Assembly: GCF_022751215.1 (NCBI RefSeq)
Contig: NZ_JAICDG010000008.1
Location: 124,001-188,000, forward strand
Source of the DNA: Actinomadura terrae
Lineage (GTDB): Bacteria > Actinomycetota > Actinomycetes > Streptosporangiales > Streptosporangiaceae
Length of the DNA stretch: 64,000 nt
Reading direction: 5' to 3'
Shown one piece after another: positions 8,467-14,909 of this stretch (position 1 is the first letter of the stretch; every line of letters starts with the position of its first letter). Both the position numbers and the translations under genes were made by a program. The notes beneath the pieces are model-generated. The model searched no databases. It worked only from the letters and a program-made list of their open reading frames with translations, and had not been told where the DNA came from.

Positions 8467-8985
8467 CTAGGCGTCCGGCAGGCGGAGGCCGAGCGCCGCG
8501 ACGGCAGCGCGGACCTGGTCCGGCGGTTCCCCCTCGGCGACCGCCGCCAGGGCCGCGCGCCAGGCCGCCGCGAGCACCCGGCCGAGCAGCGGCGCCGCCG
8601 GGACGGCCTCCGCGAGCATCTCGGCCAGCGGGTCGGGCCCGGTGCCCGCGGGCGGATCGCCGAGGATGCGCAGAAAGCCTTCGCGGACGGCGAAGTCCAG
8701 GCCGACGAGCAGCGCCGACGTCACCGCCGCCGAGCGGTCGGGCCCGGCGGCCGTCAGCGCGCCCTCCATCCGGTCCAGCAGGCGCCGCTCGACGTCCGCC
8801 CGGACGAACGCGTAGAGCCCGAGCTTGCTCTCGAAGTGGTGGTAGAGCGCCCCGGTGGTGACCTGCGCCGCCGCCGCCAACTCGGCGACCGTGACCTCGT
8901 CGAAGGGACGCGCCCCGAACTCCTTGACCGCGGCGAGCGCGAGCCGCCCCCGGGGGGAGGAGGAAACGGGCATCCATTCGCGCAC
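8467..8985 (-). CDS. TetR-family transcriptional regulator
   Basis: A 172-residue repressor. The HTH (VAELAAAAQVTTGALYHHFESKLGLYAFV, about 30-60) is followed by an all-helical ligand domain. It diverges from the VOC-family gene, and a perfect palindrome lies six bases before its start. The GTG at 8985 is used; the ATG four codons later is an alternative. Neither has a clear Shine-Dalgarno sequence, consistent with a leaderless message starting at the operator. The likely target is the VOC gene plus its own promoter. Confidence 0.88.
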   Translation of the reverse strand: MREWMPVSSSPRGRLALAAVKEFGARPFDEVTVAELAAAAQVTTGALYHHFESKLGLYAFVRADVERRLLDRMEGALTAAGPDRSAAVTSALLVGLDFAVREGFLRILGDPPAGTGPDPLAEMLAEAVPAAPLLGRVLAAAWRAALAAVAEGEPPDQVRAAVAALGLRLPDA

Positions 8986-8990
8986 TCGGA

Positions 8991-9005
8991 CATAATGTCA
9001 TTATG
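8991..9005. promoter_or_regulatory. TetR operator candidate
   Basis: CATAATG and CATTATG form a perfect 7-bp inverted repeat around one base between the divergent TetR and VOC genes. It is strikingly AT-rich for this genome, so it probably doubles as promoter elements in both directions. Confidence 0.65.
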
Positions 9006-9046
9006 CTGTGCCCGAGTCCAGTTACGAGACGAAGGAAGGACGCGCC

Positions 9047-9391
9047 ATGAAGCTGGAGTTCCTGTTCACCCCGACCTCCGACCTGAAGGCCTCCCTCGCC
9101 CTGTACCGGGACGGCCTCGGCTTCACCGAGACCTGGCGCGAGGGCGACGCGACCGTCGCGCTGGCCATGCCCGGCACCGACGTCCAGCTGATGCTCGACG
9201 CCCACGCCCCCGACGCCCCCGCCGGCCCGCTGTTCGTCGTCGACAGCGTCGAGACCTTCCACAAGTCCCGCCCCGAGACACTCGCCGTCGTCGAGCCCCC
9301 CTCGGAGATCCCCGGCGGATTCCTCGCCACCTACCAGGACCCGGGCGGCGCGACCCTCTACGTCATGGACCAGTCAACAGACGCCTCATAG
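9047..9391 (+). CDS. VOC-superfamily (glyoxalase/bleomycin-resistance fold) protein
   Basis: A 114-residue single-domain protein with the paired beta-alpha-beta-beta-beta modules of the vicinal-oxygen-chelate fold: FTPTSDLKASLALYRDGLGFTETWREGD in the first half, and FLATYQDPGGATLYVMDQ with the usual metal-ligand region in the second. It may be a small-molecule binding or resistance protein or a lyase; the substrate cannot be told. The ATG at 9047 has GAAGGA 8 bp upstream. Probably repressed by the divergent TetR. Confidence 0.85.
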   Translation: MKLEFLFTPTSDLKASLALYRDGLGFTETWREGDATVALAMPGTDVQLMLDAHAPDAPAGPLFVVDSVETFHKSRPETLAVVEPPSEIPGGFLATYQDPGGATLYVMDQSTDAS

Positions 9392-9479
9392 CCCCGCGTT
9401 CTGGAGGGGCACCACCGCGCACATTGAGTACGCGTCCATGCCCTACTCCTCATCGCCGCTCCGGATGCGGCGAGGGCCG

Positions 9480-10583
9480 TCACAGGCTGATCGGGTTGTC
9501 CGGGGAATCGAGCCAGACGCGTTGGCCATGGGACGCGACGGTCATGCCGAATCTGCTCCGTTCGGGCTGGCCCCACTTCACCCAGCGGAAGAACGCGGCC
9601 TCCATCTCGTCCCACAAGTCGCGTTCGCCGAACTGCCGCACCTCGGACCCGACCACATGGGCACCGGAATCTCCCGTCCAGAGCCACCCCTCGAAAGGTG
9701 ATCCCGGTCCACGGACCACCGAGACGTCCGGCAGGCAACCCGCGATGGCCACATCGGCGCCGTAGCCCGAGCGGAAAACGCGCCGAGGGTCGAGCGTCGC
9801 GTCTCGTTCCCGGTACGGGCCCTCGTGCGTGGGGGCGGCGGGGGTTCGCTGGCCGCGCAGCATCATGTACCGGGTGCCGCCGACGAACCTGCCACTGGCG
9901 GAGCCTTCGCCGTCCACAGTCAGGCGCACCTTGTGGCCGGGCTCGAACTCGGGCATCCAAGGGAAGACGATCACGCCGCCCGGCCTGGTCTGCTCGACCC
10001 AGGAATAGGGAACCCGGCCTACTCCGGCGGTCACATGAACGCGATCGTAGGGGGCTCCATCTGAACAGCCCTCGGCCCCGTCGCCAAGAACAAGGCGGGG
10101 CGAATACCTCGCCTCCTTGAGATTGTCCGCCGCGCGCGTGAGGAGCTCGGGATCGACCTCGACACTGGTGACGTTCTCATCCCCGACGCGATACGCCAGG
10201 AGTCCGGCGGTCCATCCGCTTCCGGTCCCGATCTCAAGGACACGGTCGTCGTCGTAGGCGTCCAGAAGCTCCAGGAACTCCAGAACGACGCCGGGGGCCG
10301 ACAAGGACGAGGTGAAGTCGCCTTCACCGCCGATTGCGGTCGCGCCGTCATCGATCTGGGTGATGATCGACTGGTCTTCGTAGGCCGCCTTCAGCCACTC
10401 GTCCGGACGCTGCTCGCGATCGATGCCGCACCCAGGCGCGTCGTAGGGGTTGGCCCACGCCACCGGCGGAACGAACTGGTGCCGGGGCACAGCGCGCAAG
10501 GCCGCACGCCACGCCGGATCGGTCAACTCGCCGTTGGCCGTCAGCCTGTCGGCGAGTGCCTCGATGAGCTCAGGGACGTTCAC
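9480..10583 (-). CDS. PIMT-family O-methyltransferase of the RiPP (imiditide-like) type
   Basis: A 367-residue homologue of protein-L-isoaspartate O-methyltransferase. It has the N-terminal AVPRHQFVPP block, SSLSAPGVVLEFLELLD, the SAM motif VLEIGTGSGWTAGLLAY (from about residue 115) and PYSWVEQTRPGG. It is longer than a repair PIMT and ends in a C-terminal extension (FGMTVASHGQRVWLDSPDNP) of the kind that marks PIMTs tailoring RiPP precursors. The GTG start overlaps the stop of a 36-codon peptide gene (GTGA), so peptide and enzyme are translationally coupled. By analogy with known enzymes it would methylate an Asp side chain, which then closes to an aspartimide. No lasso cyclase, ATP-grasp ligase or lanthipeptide enzyme is nearby, matching the stand-alone imiditide arrangement. 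Confidence 0.85.
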   Translation of the reverse strand: MNVPELIEALADRLTANGELTDPAWRAALRAVPRHQFVPPVAWANPYDAPGCGIDREQRPDEWLKAAYEDQSIITQIDDGATAIGGEGDFTSSLSAPGVVLEFLELLDAYDDDRVLEIGTGSGWTAGLLAYRVGDENVTSVEVDPELLTRAADNLKEARYSPRLVLGDGAEGCSDGAPYDRVHVTAGVGRVPYSWVEQTRPGGVIVFPWMPEFEPGHKVRLTVDGEGSASGRFVGGTRYMMLRGQRTPAAPTHEGPYRERDATLDPRRVFRSGYGADVAIAGCLPDVSVVRGPGSPFEGWLWTGDSGAHVVGSEVRQFGERDLWDEMEAAFFRWVKWGQPERSRFGMTVASHGQRVWLDSPDNPISL

Positions 10584-10690
10584 TTCCCACGCTTTCCACC
10601 GCCCGGGACCTGACCGTCACCATCCTCCTTCTTGGGCGGCTTCGGCTCAAAGGGCTTGTCTTGTTTTGGGTCGCCCTCGTGCTTCCCCAT
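10580..10690 (-). CDS. 36-residue imiditide-like RiPP precursor peptide
   Basis: A short gene encoding a highly charged peptide rich in Lys, Asp, Glu, Pro and Gly, with no Cys, Ser or Thr. That rules out a lanthipeptide or thiazole precursor. It begins MGKHEGDPKQDKPFEP and carries DGDG at residues 23-26, followed by a QVPGGGKRGK tail. Asp-Gly is the sequence most prone to aspartimide formation after methylation. The stop overlaps the GTG of the PIMT gene by 4 bp. A purine-rich GAGAGGCAGG precedes the ATG by about six bases. Position, size, charge and coupling fit the substrate of the adjacent methyltransferase. Asp23 or Asp25 is the inferred modification site. Confidence 0.72.
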   Translation of the reverse strand: MGKHEGDPKQDKPFEPKPPKKEDGDGQVPGGGKRGK

Positions 10691-10885
10691 GTCATCCTGC
10701 CTCTCAGCCAGTGGCGTGCTCACCGCGCTTGATCGCGGTCACCAGCTCGCGATGGGCAGCGCGAGCTGGGGCCGTGCGTACCCTTGCAGTCCCGAACGCC
10801 AACCGTCAGGGGTGGACGCAGCGCGAAAGTCAGATACTCCGAGTTGTGCCCGGGCAGGCGGTATGGGCTCGGTGCGTGGACGACA

Positions 10886-10919
10886 GAAACCCCGGCCTAC
10901 CAAGGTAGGCCGGGGTTTC
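10886..10919. terminator. Strong hairpin terminator, copy A of a repeated element
   Basis: A perfect 16-bp stem (GAAACCCCGGCCTACC with its complement) closed by two bases lies between the precursor gene and the second PIMT gene, in a 391-bp stretch with no other gene. It should stop leftward transcription from the second PIMT. It belongs to a roughly 60-bp direct repeat whose other copy is at about 12185-12250. Confidence 0.75.
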
Positions 10920-11081
10920 CGTGTGGTTCCGGGCTTCCGGGGTGTCGTGCCTCCCGCGTCACCTGCGACGGCCGCGTCCGCCGGGCACCGTGCGGGGGTG
11001 GTTCCGCAACCATCACGGGGCGGGGCCCATGGCCATCGATCCGCCCGCACCCTTCCACCGGCAACGGGAGCCCGCAGCCCT

Positions 11082-12017
11082 TCACCCCCTCGGAACAGCG
11101 CCGCTCACCGGATTCGCGGGCGAGTCCAGCCAGACCCGTTGCCCCTCAGCGGTCACTGTGACGCCGTACCGGGGGTAGTCGGGGCAACCGGCTTTGGTCC
11201 ATCGCTCCTCGGTCTCGTGGCTGACCCGAGGGAGCAGATGCTGTGCACGCAGGGGCATGAACCCCGCCTTTGCGATGAATCGTCCGTCAGCGGTTCCGTC
11301 GTCACGTACGGTGAGCCGCAGCAATGGCGCGTCCGGATGAACCGTCGGAGCCCAAGGCACCAGAATCATGCCGCCGGGCCGGGTCTGTTCCACCCAGGCG
11401 TACGGCACGGTGTGAGCCGCAGCGGTAACCATGATCCGGTCGTAGGGGGCGCAGCGCATATAGCCGTCTTCGCCATCGCCGGTGACCACCGTCGGCGAGT
11501 AGCCGATCTTAGCCAGGGCCTTTCGCGCTTCTTCGGCCACCTCCGGATCAATCTCGACGCTGATGACGTTCTGCGCGCCGAGCAGGTACGCCAGCACGGC
11601 GGCGTTGTAACCGGTACCGGTACCGATCTCCAGTACCCGCATGCCCGACGAAAGATCCAGTTCGTTGATCATCCTGGCCATGATCCGGGGTGAACTACTC
11701 GAAACCGCTGCCACCAGGCCGCGCCCACTCACGGGGTCGCAAACTTCGGCCGGAACGGTGGGATCAAGACCCACCTTTGTGATCACGGCTTCGTCGTCGG
11801 ATTCCACGAGCCGCCGCCATAGCGCAGGCTCGTCGGAACGTCGCAATGGCACCAGCCAGTGATCAGGGCCGGGCACGTACACCACATCCGGGACGAACTG
11901 CTCCCGAGGAATCGCCGCCATGGCCTCCGCAGCGGTCTTCACTGAACCTATTGTCACACGCCGGTGGCTAGCTGTAATCGAGGTTAGATGAACCTTCAGT
12001 AGCGCATCCGACAGCAC
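11082..12017 (-). CDS. Second PIMT-family O-methyltransferase with RiPP-type C-terminus
   Basis: A 311-residue PIMT homologue. It has AAIPREQFVPDVVY, SSSSPRIMARMINELD, the SAM motif VLEIGTGTGYNAAVLAYLL, PYAWVEQTRPGGMILVPW, and a C-terminal YGVTVTAEGQRVWLDSP block nearly the same as in the neighbour at 9480. The two enzymes are clear paralogues from related loci. The start is uncertain: GTG at 12017 is used, but homology-like sequence (LLDHIDG) continues upstream from a CTG with AAAGGAG before it. No well-formed Asp-Gly peptide gene precedes it; the overlapping 53-codon frame is the only candidate. The substrate may be the same 36-residue peptide or another protein. Confidence 0.82.
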   Translation of the reverse strand: MLSDALLKVHLTSITASHRRVTIGSVKTAAEAMAAIPREQFVPDVVYVPGPDHWLVPLRRSDEPALWRRLVESDDEAVITKVGLDPTVPAEVCDPVSGRGLVAAVSSSSPRIMARMINELDLSSGMRVLEIGTGTGYNAAVLAYLLGAQNVISVEIDPEVAEEARKALAKIGYSPTVVTGDGEDGYMRCAPYDRIMVTAAAHTVPYAWVEQTRPGGMILVPWAPTVHPDAPLLRLTVRDDGTADGRFIAKAGFMPLRAQHLLPRVSHETEERWTKAGCPDYPRYGVTVTAEGQRVWLDSPANPVSGAVPRG

Positions 12018-12157
12018 GCCATCAATGTGATCAAGCAGCGTGCTCCTTTGGCGATCAATGACATGCGGTGGAGGACGGCGCGAATGCGCTGGCCGGTGCG
12101 CCGAAGGTTGCGGCGCTTCCCCGGCGCGGCCGCATGGTTCACGCCATCCCCGGCCAT
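11996..12157 (-). CDS. Possible 53-residue basic peptide upstream of the second PIMT
   Basis: An ATG-initiated frame encodes a strongly basic peptide (MAGDGVNHAAAPGKRRNLRR then RTGQRIRAVLHR) that overlaps the start of the second methyltransferase by about 22 bp. It has an Asp-Gly at residues 4-5 and three Cys near its end. The position is right for a RiPP precursor, but its ribosome-binding site is weak and its composition differs from the 36-residue peptide. It may be non-coding. Confidence 0.25.
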   Translation of the reverse strand: MAGDGVNHAAAPGKRRNLRRTGQRIRAVLHRMSLIAKGARCLITLMACCRMRY

Positions 12158-12204
12158 GGAACGACCCCCGTGCCGGGCGTGCGGTGTGGCTCCGTCCGTG
12201 GACG

Positions 12205-12244
12205 GCAGAAACCCCCGCCTACTGGGGGAGGCGAGGGTTTCTGC
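12205..12244. terminator. Hairpin, copy B of the repeated terminator element
   Basis: A 16-bp stem with one mismatch (GCAGAAACCCCCGCCT with AGGCGAGGGTTTCTGC) lies between the second PIMT start and the XRE gene. The surrounding bases (CGTGGACGGCAGAAACC, then GTGGTTC) match copy A at 10886. Its 80-bp distance upstream of the XRE start also allows a leader or attenuator role. Confidence 0.6.
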
Positions 12245-12325
12245 GTGGTTCGGGTGTGTCAGGGGCGGGGGTGGCTACTGTGGCGGCTACCCCCATGGCC
12301 ACTAGCGGCAGGGGAAGATGAACGC

Positions 12326-13453
12326 ATGACGCCGCTCGGCACGCTCATTCGTGATCTTCGCGAGGCGCTCGGCTACTCCCAGGGCCGCCTGGCGGATCTA
12401 CTGTGCGAATCGGCGGGACGCGCGACCGTTACGCGGGAGGACGTCTCGCGCTGGGAGAACGGTAAGCGCACCGTGGGCCCGTTCTGGTTGCGGCATTTCG
12501 CGGCGGTGCTGGAAGTGCCCTTGGAAGTTCTTGAGGATGCGAAATTGCATAGACGCCAGTTCATCACCAGCGTGGCCGCAACGTCCATCGCGCCCGTGGT
12601 CGCCTCCGATCTGATCCGGTCCGGTTTTACTGCGGCCCTCGCCTCAGAGTCGCTCCCCCTCGATTTCTGGCGGGACAAACTGGCAGCCTACGGCCACGAT
12701 TACATGTCGCTCGGGGCGGCAGAGATCCAGAAGCGGTTGGCGCACGATCTCCTGGTTCTCCAACAGCAGTTGGACGAGCCGGAGATGTGGGGTATCGCGT
12801 CCAAGTTGATGACCTTGTACGGGAAGACGTTCCCCGGTTCGGACGGCGCGAAGGCCGCCACCTGGTACCGCATCGCGGCGGAGGCGGCCGACCGATCAGG
12901 GGATGAGCTAACGCGCGTATGGGTGCGCGGGCGAGCGGCCATCGCCCTTGGATATGAGGGCGCGTCCCTGGGCATGGCCGACATGTTCGCCGAACAGGCC
13001 CTGAAGATCAGTGAAGTACCGTCGCTCGGCAGGCTCAACGCGGTCATGGGGAAGGCGCATGTCGCGGCGATCAGGGGCGACAGGCGCGGCGCGCTCGACC
13101 TGGTCGAGCAGGGGCGCCACGTGTTCGACAAGGTGGGCTCCGAGGAGCAGACCTCGGACTATGCCGTTCCGTGGTGGCGCATGAACGTCTTTGTCTCGCT
13201 GCTGGCGGCGAGACTCGGTGACGAGAGGCGCGCTGTCGAGGCGCAGGATCGCGCACGTGATGAGTTGCCGGAAGGATTGCCCCGATTTGCTACGCATCTG
13301 GAGATGCATCGCGGTTTGATGCTCGCCCGCGCGGGAGACAAATCCGGCGGTGTCGCTTATGCGCAGGCTGCCCTTAACCGCCTTCCCCCAGAGAAGCACT
13401 CCCTCACCTTGCGTTTGCTGATGCAGGAGGTCAACGGGAACTCTGGCCACTAA
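12326..13453 (+). CDS. XRE-family helix-turn-helix regulator with TPR-like C-terminus
   Basis: A 375-residue regulator. An N-terminal HTH (LGTLIRDLREALGYSQGRLADLL..VTREDVSRWENGKRTVG, about 3-50) is followed by RRQFITSVAATSIAPVV, a hydrophobic segment common in this actinobacterial family. A long alpha-helical, TPR-like region follows (YRIAAEAADRSGDELTRVWVRGRAAIALGY). The ATG has GGGGAAG nine bases upstream. It diverges from the second PIMT gene across the hairpin region and leads a three-gene unit with two unknown genes. It is a plausible regulator of the RiPP-like locus. Confidence 0.88.
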   Translation: MTPLGTLIRDLREALGYSQGRLADLLCESAGRATVTREDVSRWENGKRTVGPFWLRHFAAVLEVPLEVLEDAKLHRRQFITSVAATSIAPVVASDLIRSGFTAALASESLPLDFWRDKLAAYGHDYMSLGAAEIQKRLAHDLLVLQQQLDEPEMWGIASKLMTLYGKTFPGSDGAKAATWYRIAAEAADRSGDELTRVWVRGRAAIALGYEGASLGMADMFAEQALKISEVPSLGRLNAVMGKAHVAAIRGDRRGALDLVEQGRHVFDKVGSEEQTSDYAVPWWRMNVFVSLLAARLGDERRAVEAQDRARDELPEGLPRFATHLEMHRGLMLARAGDKSGGVAYAQAALNRLPPEKHSLTLRLLMQEVNGNSGH

Positions 13454-13532
13454 CCCGGCCACTGTCGTGATCTATCTTCCGGCCTAAATTTCCCGGCAGC
13501 ACCTCCAACTGCCCTGGAAAGGTGAGGCTGAC

Positions 13533-14018
13533 ATGGGTATGCATGCGCGACAGAATCGTCCGATTCGGCCTAATCCGCCCGGTGTGGTGGAGGAGCCTCG
13601 GGATCATCGGTTGCCGTTGCCTGAAACCGTCCCGAACGCGGAGGTGCGTCATTCGGGCGCGCCTGCCTTAGACGTGGGCGCCGGTGCGGGTGCCGATGTG
13701 TCTGCCTTGCTCGGCGTCCTCACATCTGTGCACAGTGAACGCATGGGCGCGCTTGCGTATGTCCGGGAATACCTTTCGGGCGAACGAGACATCGCGTGCG
13801 CCCTGGTCGCACTGTATGGGTACCCGGCGCTGTCCATATCCCGGGTTGACGGGATCGGAGGGACGTTCACCCTTGGGTGTGCGTACCGCCGACCTCCGGG
13901 TGAGTGGTGGTTCGTTACGCCGTGCGTGTCCGGCGGGACGGAGTGGCTTGCCCGGATGCAGGAACCGTTCAAGACCACTCAAATGGTGCTGGCCGATATG
14001 CGGCGGAGGACGGCGTGA
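13533..14018 (+). CDS. Hypothetical protein, operon with XRE regulator
   Basis: 161 residues. The N-terminus is Pro/Arg-rich and likely disordered (about 1-45), followed by a compact domain with GALAYVREYLSGERDIACALVALYGYPALSISRV and RPPGEWWFVTPCVSGG. I do not recognise the family. AGGTGAG eight bases before the ATG gives a good start. The last codons overlap the next gene by GTGA. Its placement after an XRE regulator matches the small-partner genes often found behind such regulators in actinomycetes, which may bind or modulate them. Confidence 0.65.
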   Translation: MGMHARQNRPIRPNPPGVVEEPRDHRLPLPETVPNAEVRHSGAPALDVGAGAGADVSALLGVLTSVHSERMGALAYVREYLSGERDIACALVALYGYPALSISRVDGIGGTFTLGCAYRRPPGEWWFVTPCVSGGTEWLARMQEPFKTTQMVLADMRRRTA

Positions 14019-14380
14019 GTGCCGCGAGGCGTCCTGCGCTTCTGGTGCAGAACGCTGTGGCTGCCTTTGAGGAGGTCATGGCGGAGCAGGGGCGTCCCAA
14101 AGCGTTGATCCGGTATGTCGCTCATGCCGCTTGTGAGCGGGCGGAGGACGCGCTTGCGGAGGCGGCGGAGGCTTCCGGGTCGGACGCGTTCGTCATGGCG
14201 TTCGACGAGGTGTCCAAGCATGTGCGGGCCCTGTTGGAGGAGGCGGGCCAGCTCCCCGGGGCCGTGGCCGCCATCCGGGACGCGGCTCACAGGCTCGCCT
14301 ATCAGGTGCATGGGAGCGGTGACGCGGGCGGTTCGAGGTTCGTCGTGTTGGCGCGAAAGCTCGTCCGGCCGGACGGGTAA
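14015..14380 (+). CDS. Hypothetical alpha-helical protein coupled to the preceding gene
   Basis: A 121-residue, Ala/Glu-rich, predicted all-helical protein (VQNAVAAFEEVMAEQGRP, CERAEDALAEAAEASGSDAFVM, RDAAHRLAYQVHG). It starts at a GTG overlapping the previous stop (GTGA), so it is translationally coupled. No catalytic motif or membrane segment is seen and I do not recognise the family. It closes the XRE-led unit and is followed by hairpins at 14476 and 14585. Confidence 0.6.
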   Translation: MSAARRPALLVQNAVAAFEEVMAEQGRPKALIRYVAHAACERAEDALAEAAEASGSDAFVMAFDEVSKHVRALLEEAGQLPGAVAAIRDAAHRLAYQVHGSGDAGGSRFVVLARKLVRPDG

Positions 14381-14475
14381 GCGCCGAGAGCTTCCGTGTG
14401 GCCGCTTGCCCCCCGGGTGGCTGCGCGGGAGGCGGGTCCTGGGCAGCCCCCGTCCCAGGGCCCGCATAACGAAGC

Positions 14476-14518
14476 GCTCACACGGCCCCAGGTCGGGGGT
14501 GGGGCGGGTCGTGTGAGC
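14476..14518. terminator. Inverted repeat downstream of the XRE unit
   Basis: GCTCACACG (14476-14484) and CGTGTGAGC (14510-14518) form a perfect 9-bp stem around a 25-base GC-rich loop about 100 bp after the unit's last stop. Probably part of the termination region; no U-tract. Confidence 0.45.
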
Positions 14519-14584
14519 ACCGCCGCTCAGCGTTGACCCCCGTCCAACACCCGAGGCGGGTGCGGTCCGCTGGGCGGTGGAGGG

Positions 14585-14618
14585 GCGGCCCCCGAGATGC
14601 GGGTTTCTCGGGGGCCGC
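14585..14618. terminator. GC-rich 12-bp hairpin
   Basis: GCGGCCCCCGAG and CTCGGGGGCCGC pair perfectly around a 10-base loop. This is the second hairpin in the 529-bp region between the XRE unit and the EF-Tu gene. Actinobacterial terminators commonly lack a U-tract. Confidence 0.65.
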
Positions 14619-14673
14619 TCGCCTTGTGGAAAACCTGTCGACACCGGGGAGGGCAGTTCGTAGTGTGCGGAGC

Positions 14674-14790
14674 ATGTTCTTCGCGGCCGGCACCCTGTCG
14701 CTCGCGGGCCTCTGCCCGCTGAGCGCGGTGCCGGCTGCCTTCCTGGCAGCCGCAGCGAACGTGGCCGTCGCAGGCGGCGCGCGAAGCTGA
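14674..14790 (+). CDS. Possible 38-residue hydrophobic peptide
   Basis: An ATG frame with CGGAGC just upstream encodes MFFAAGTLSLAGLCPLSAVP and an Ala/Val-rich tail ending in GARS. It could be a one-helix membrane peptide or a chance frame. It is followed by a 120-bp leader before the EF-Tu gene. No family is recognised. Confidence 0.25.
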   Translation: MFFAAGTLSLAGLCPLSAVPAAFLAAAANVAVAGGARS

Positions 14791-14909
14791 CCCCTCTCCG
14801 TCCCACCTCCGGAGAACCAGCGGAGGGGGGTGGCCTGGACATGTGCGAGCCCGAAAAGGGGCCCGCGCGGTTCTCACTTCCATGCAACACAGGGTGAGGA
14901 CGAGGAATC

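Noticed and set aside
9480..10583. Ordinary repair-type protein-L-isoaspartate methyltransferase
   Set aside because: Length, C-terminal extension and coupling to a small peptide gene fit RiPP-associated PIMTs better.
14533..14673. N-terminal extension of the 38-residue hydrophobic peptide
   Set aside because: It runs through a 12-bp terminator-like hairpin and shows no coding character.
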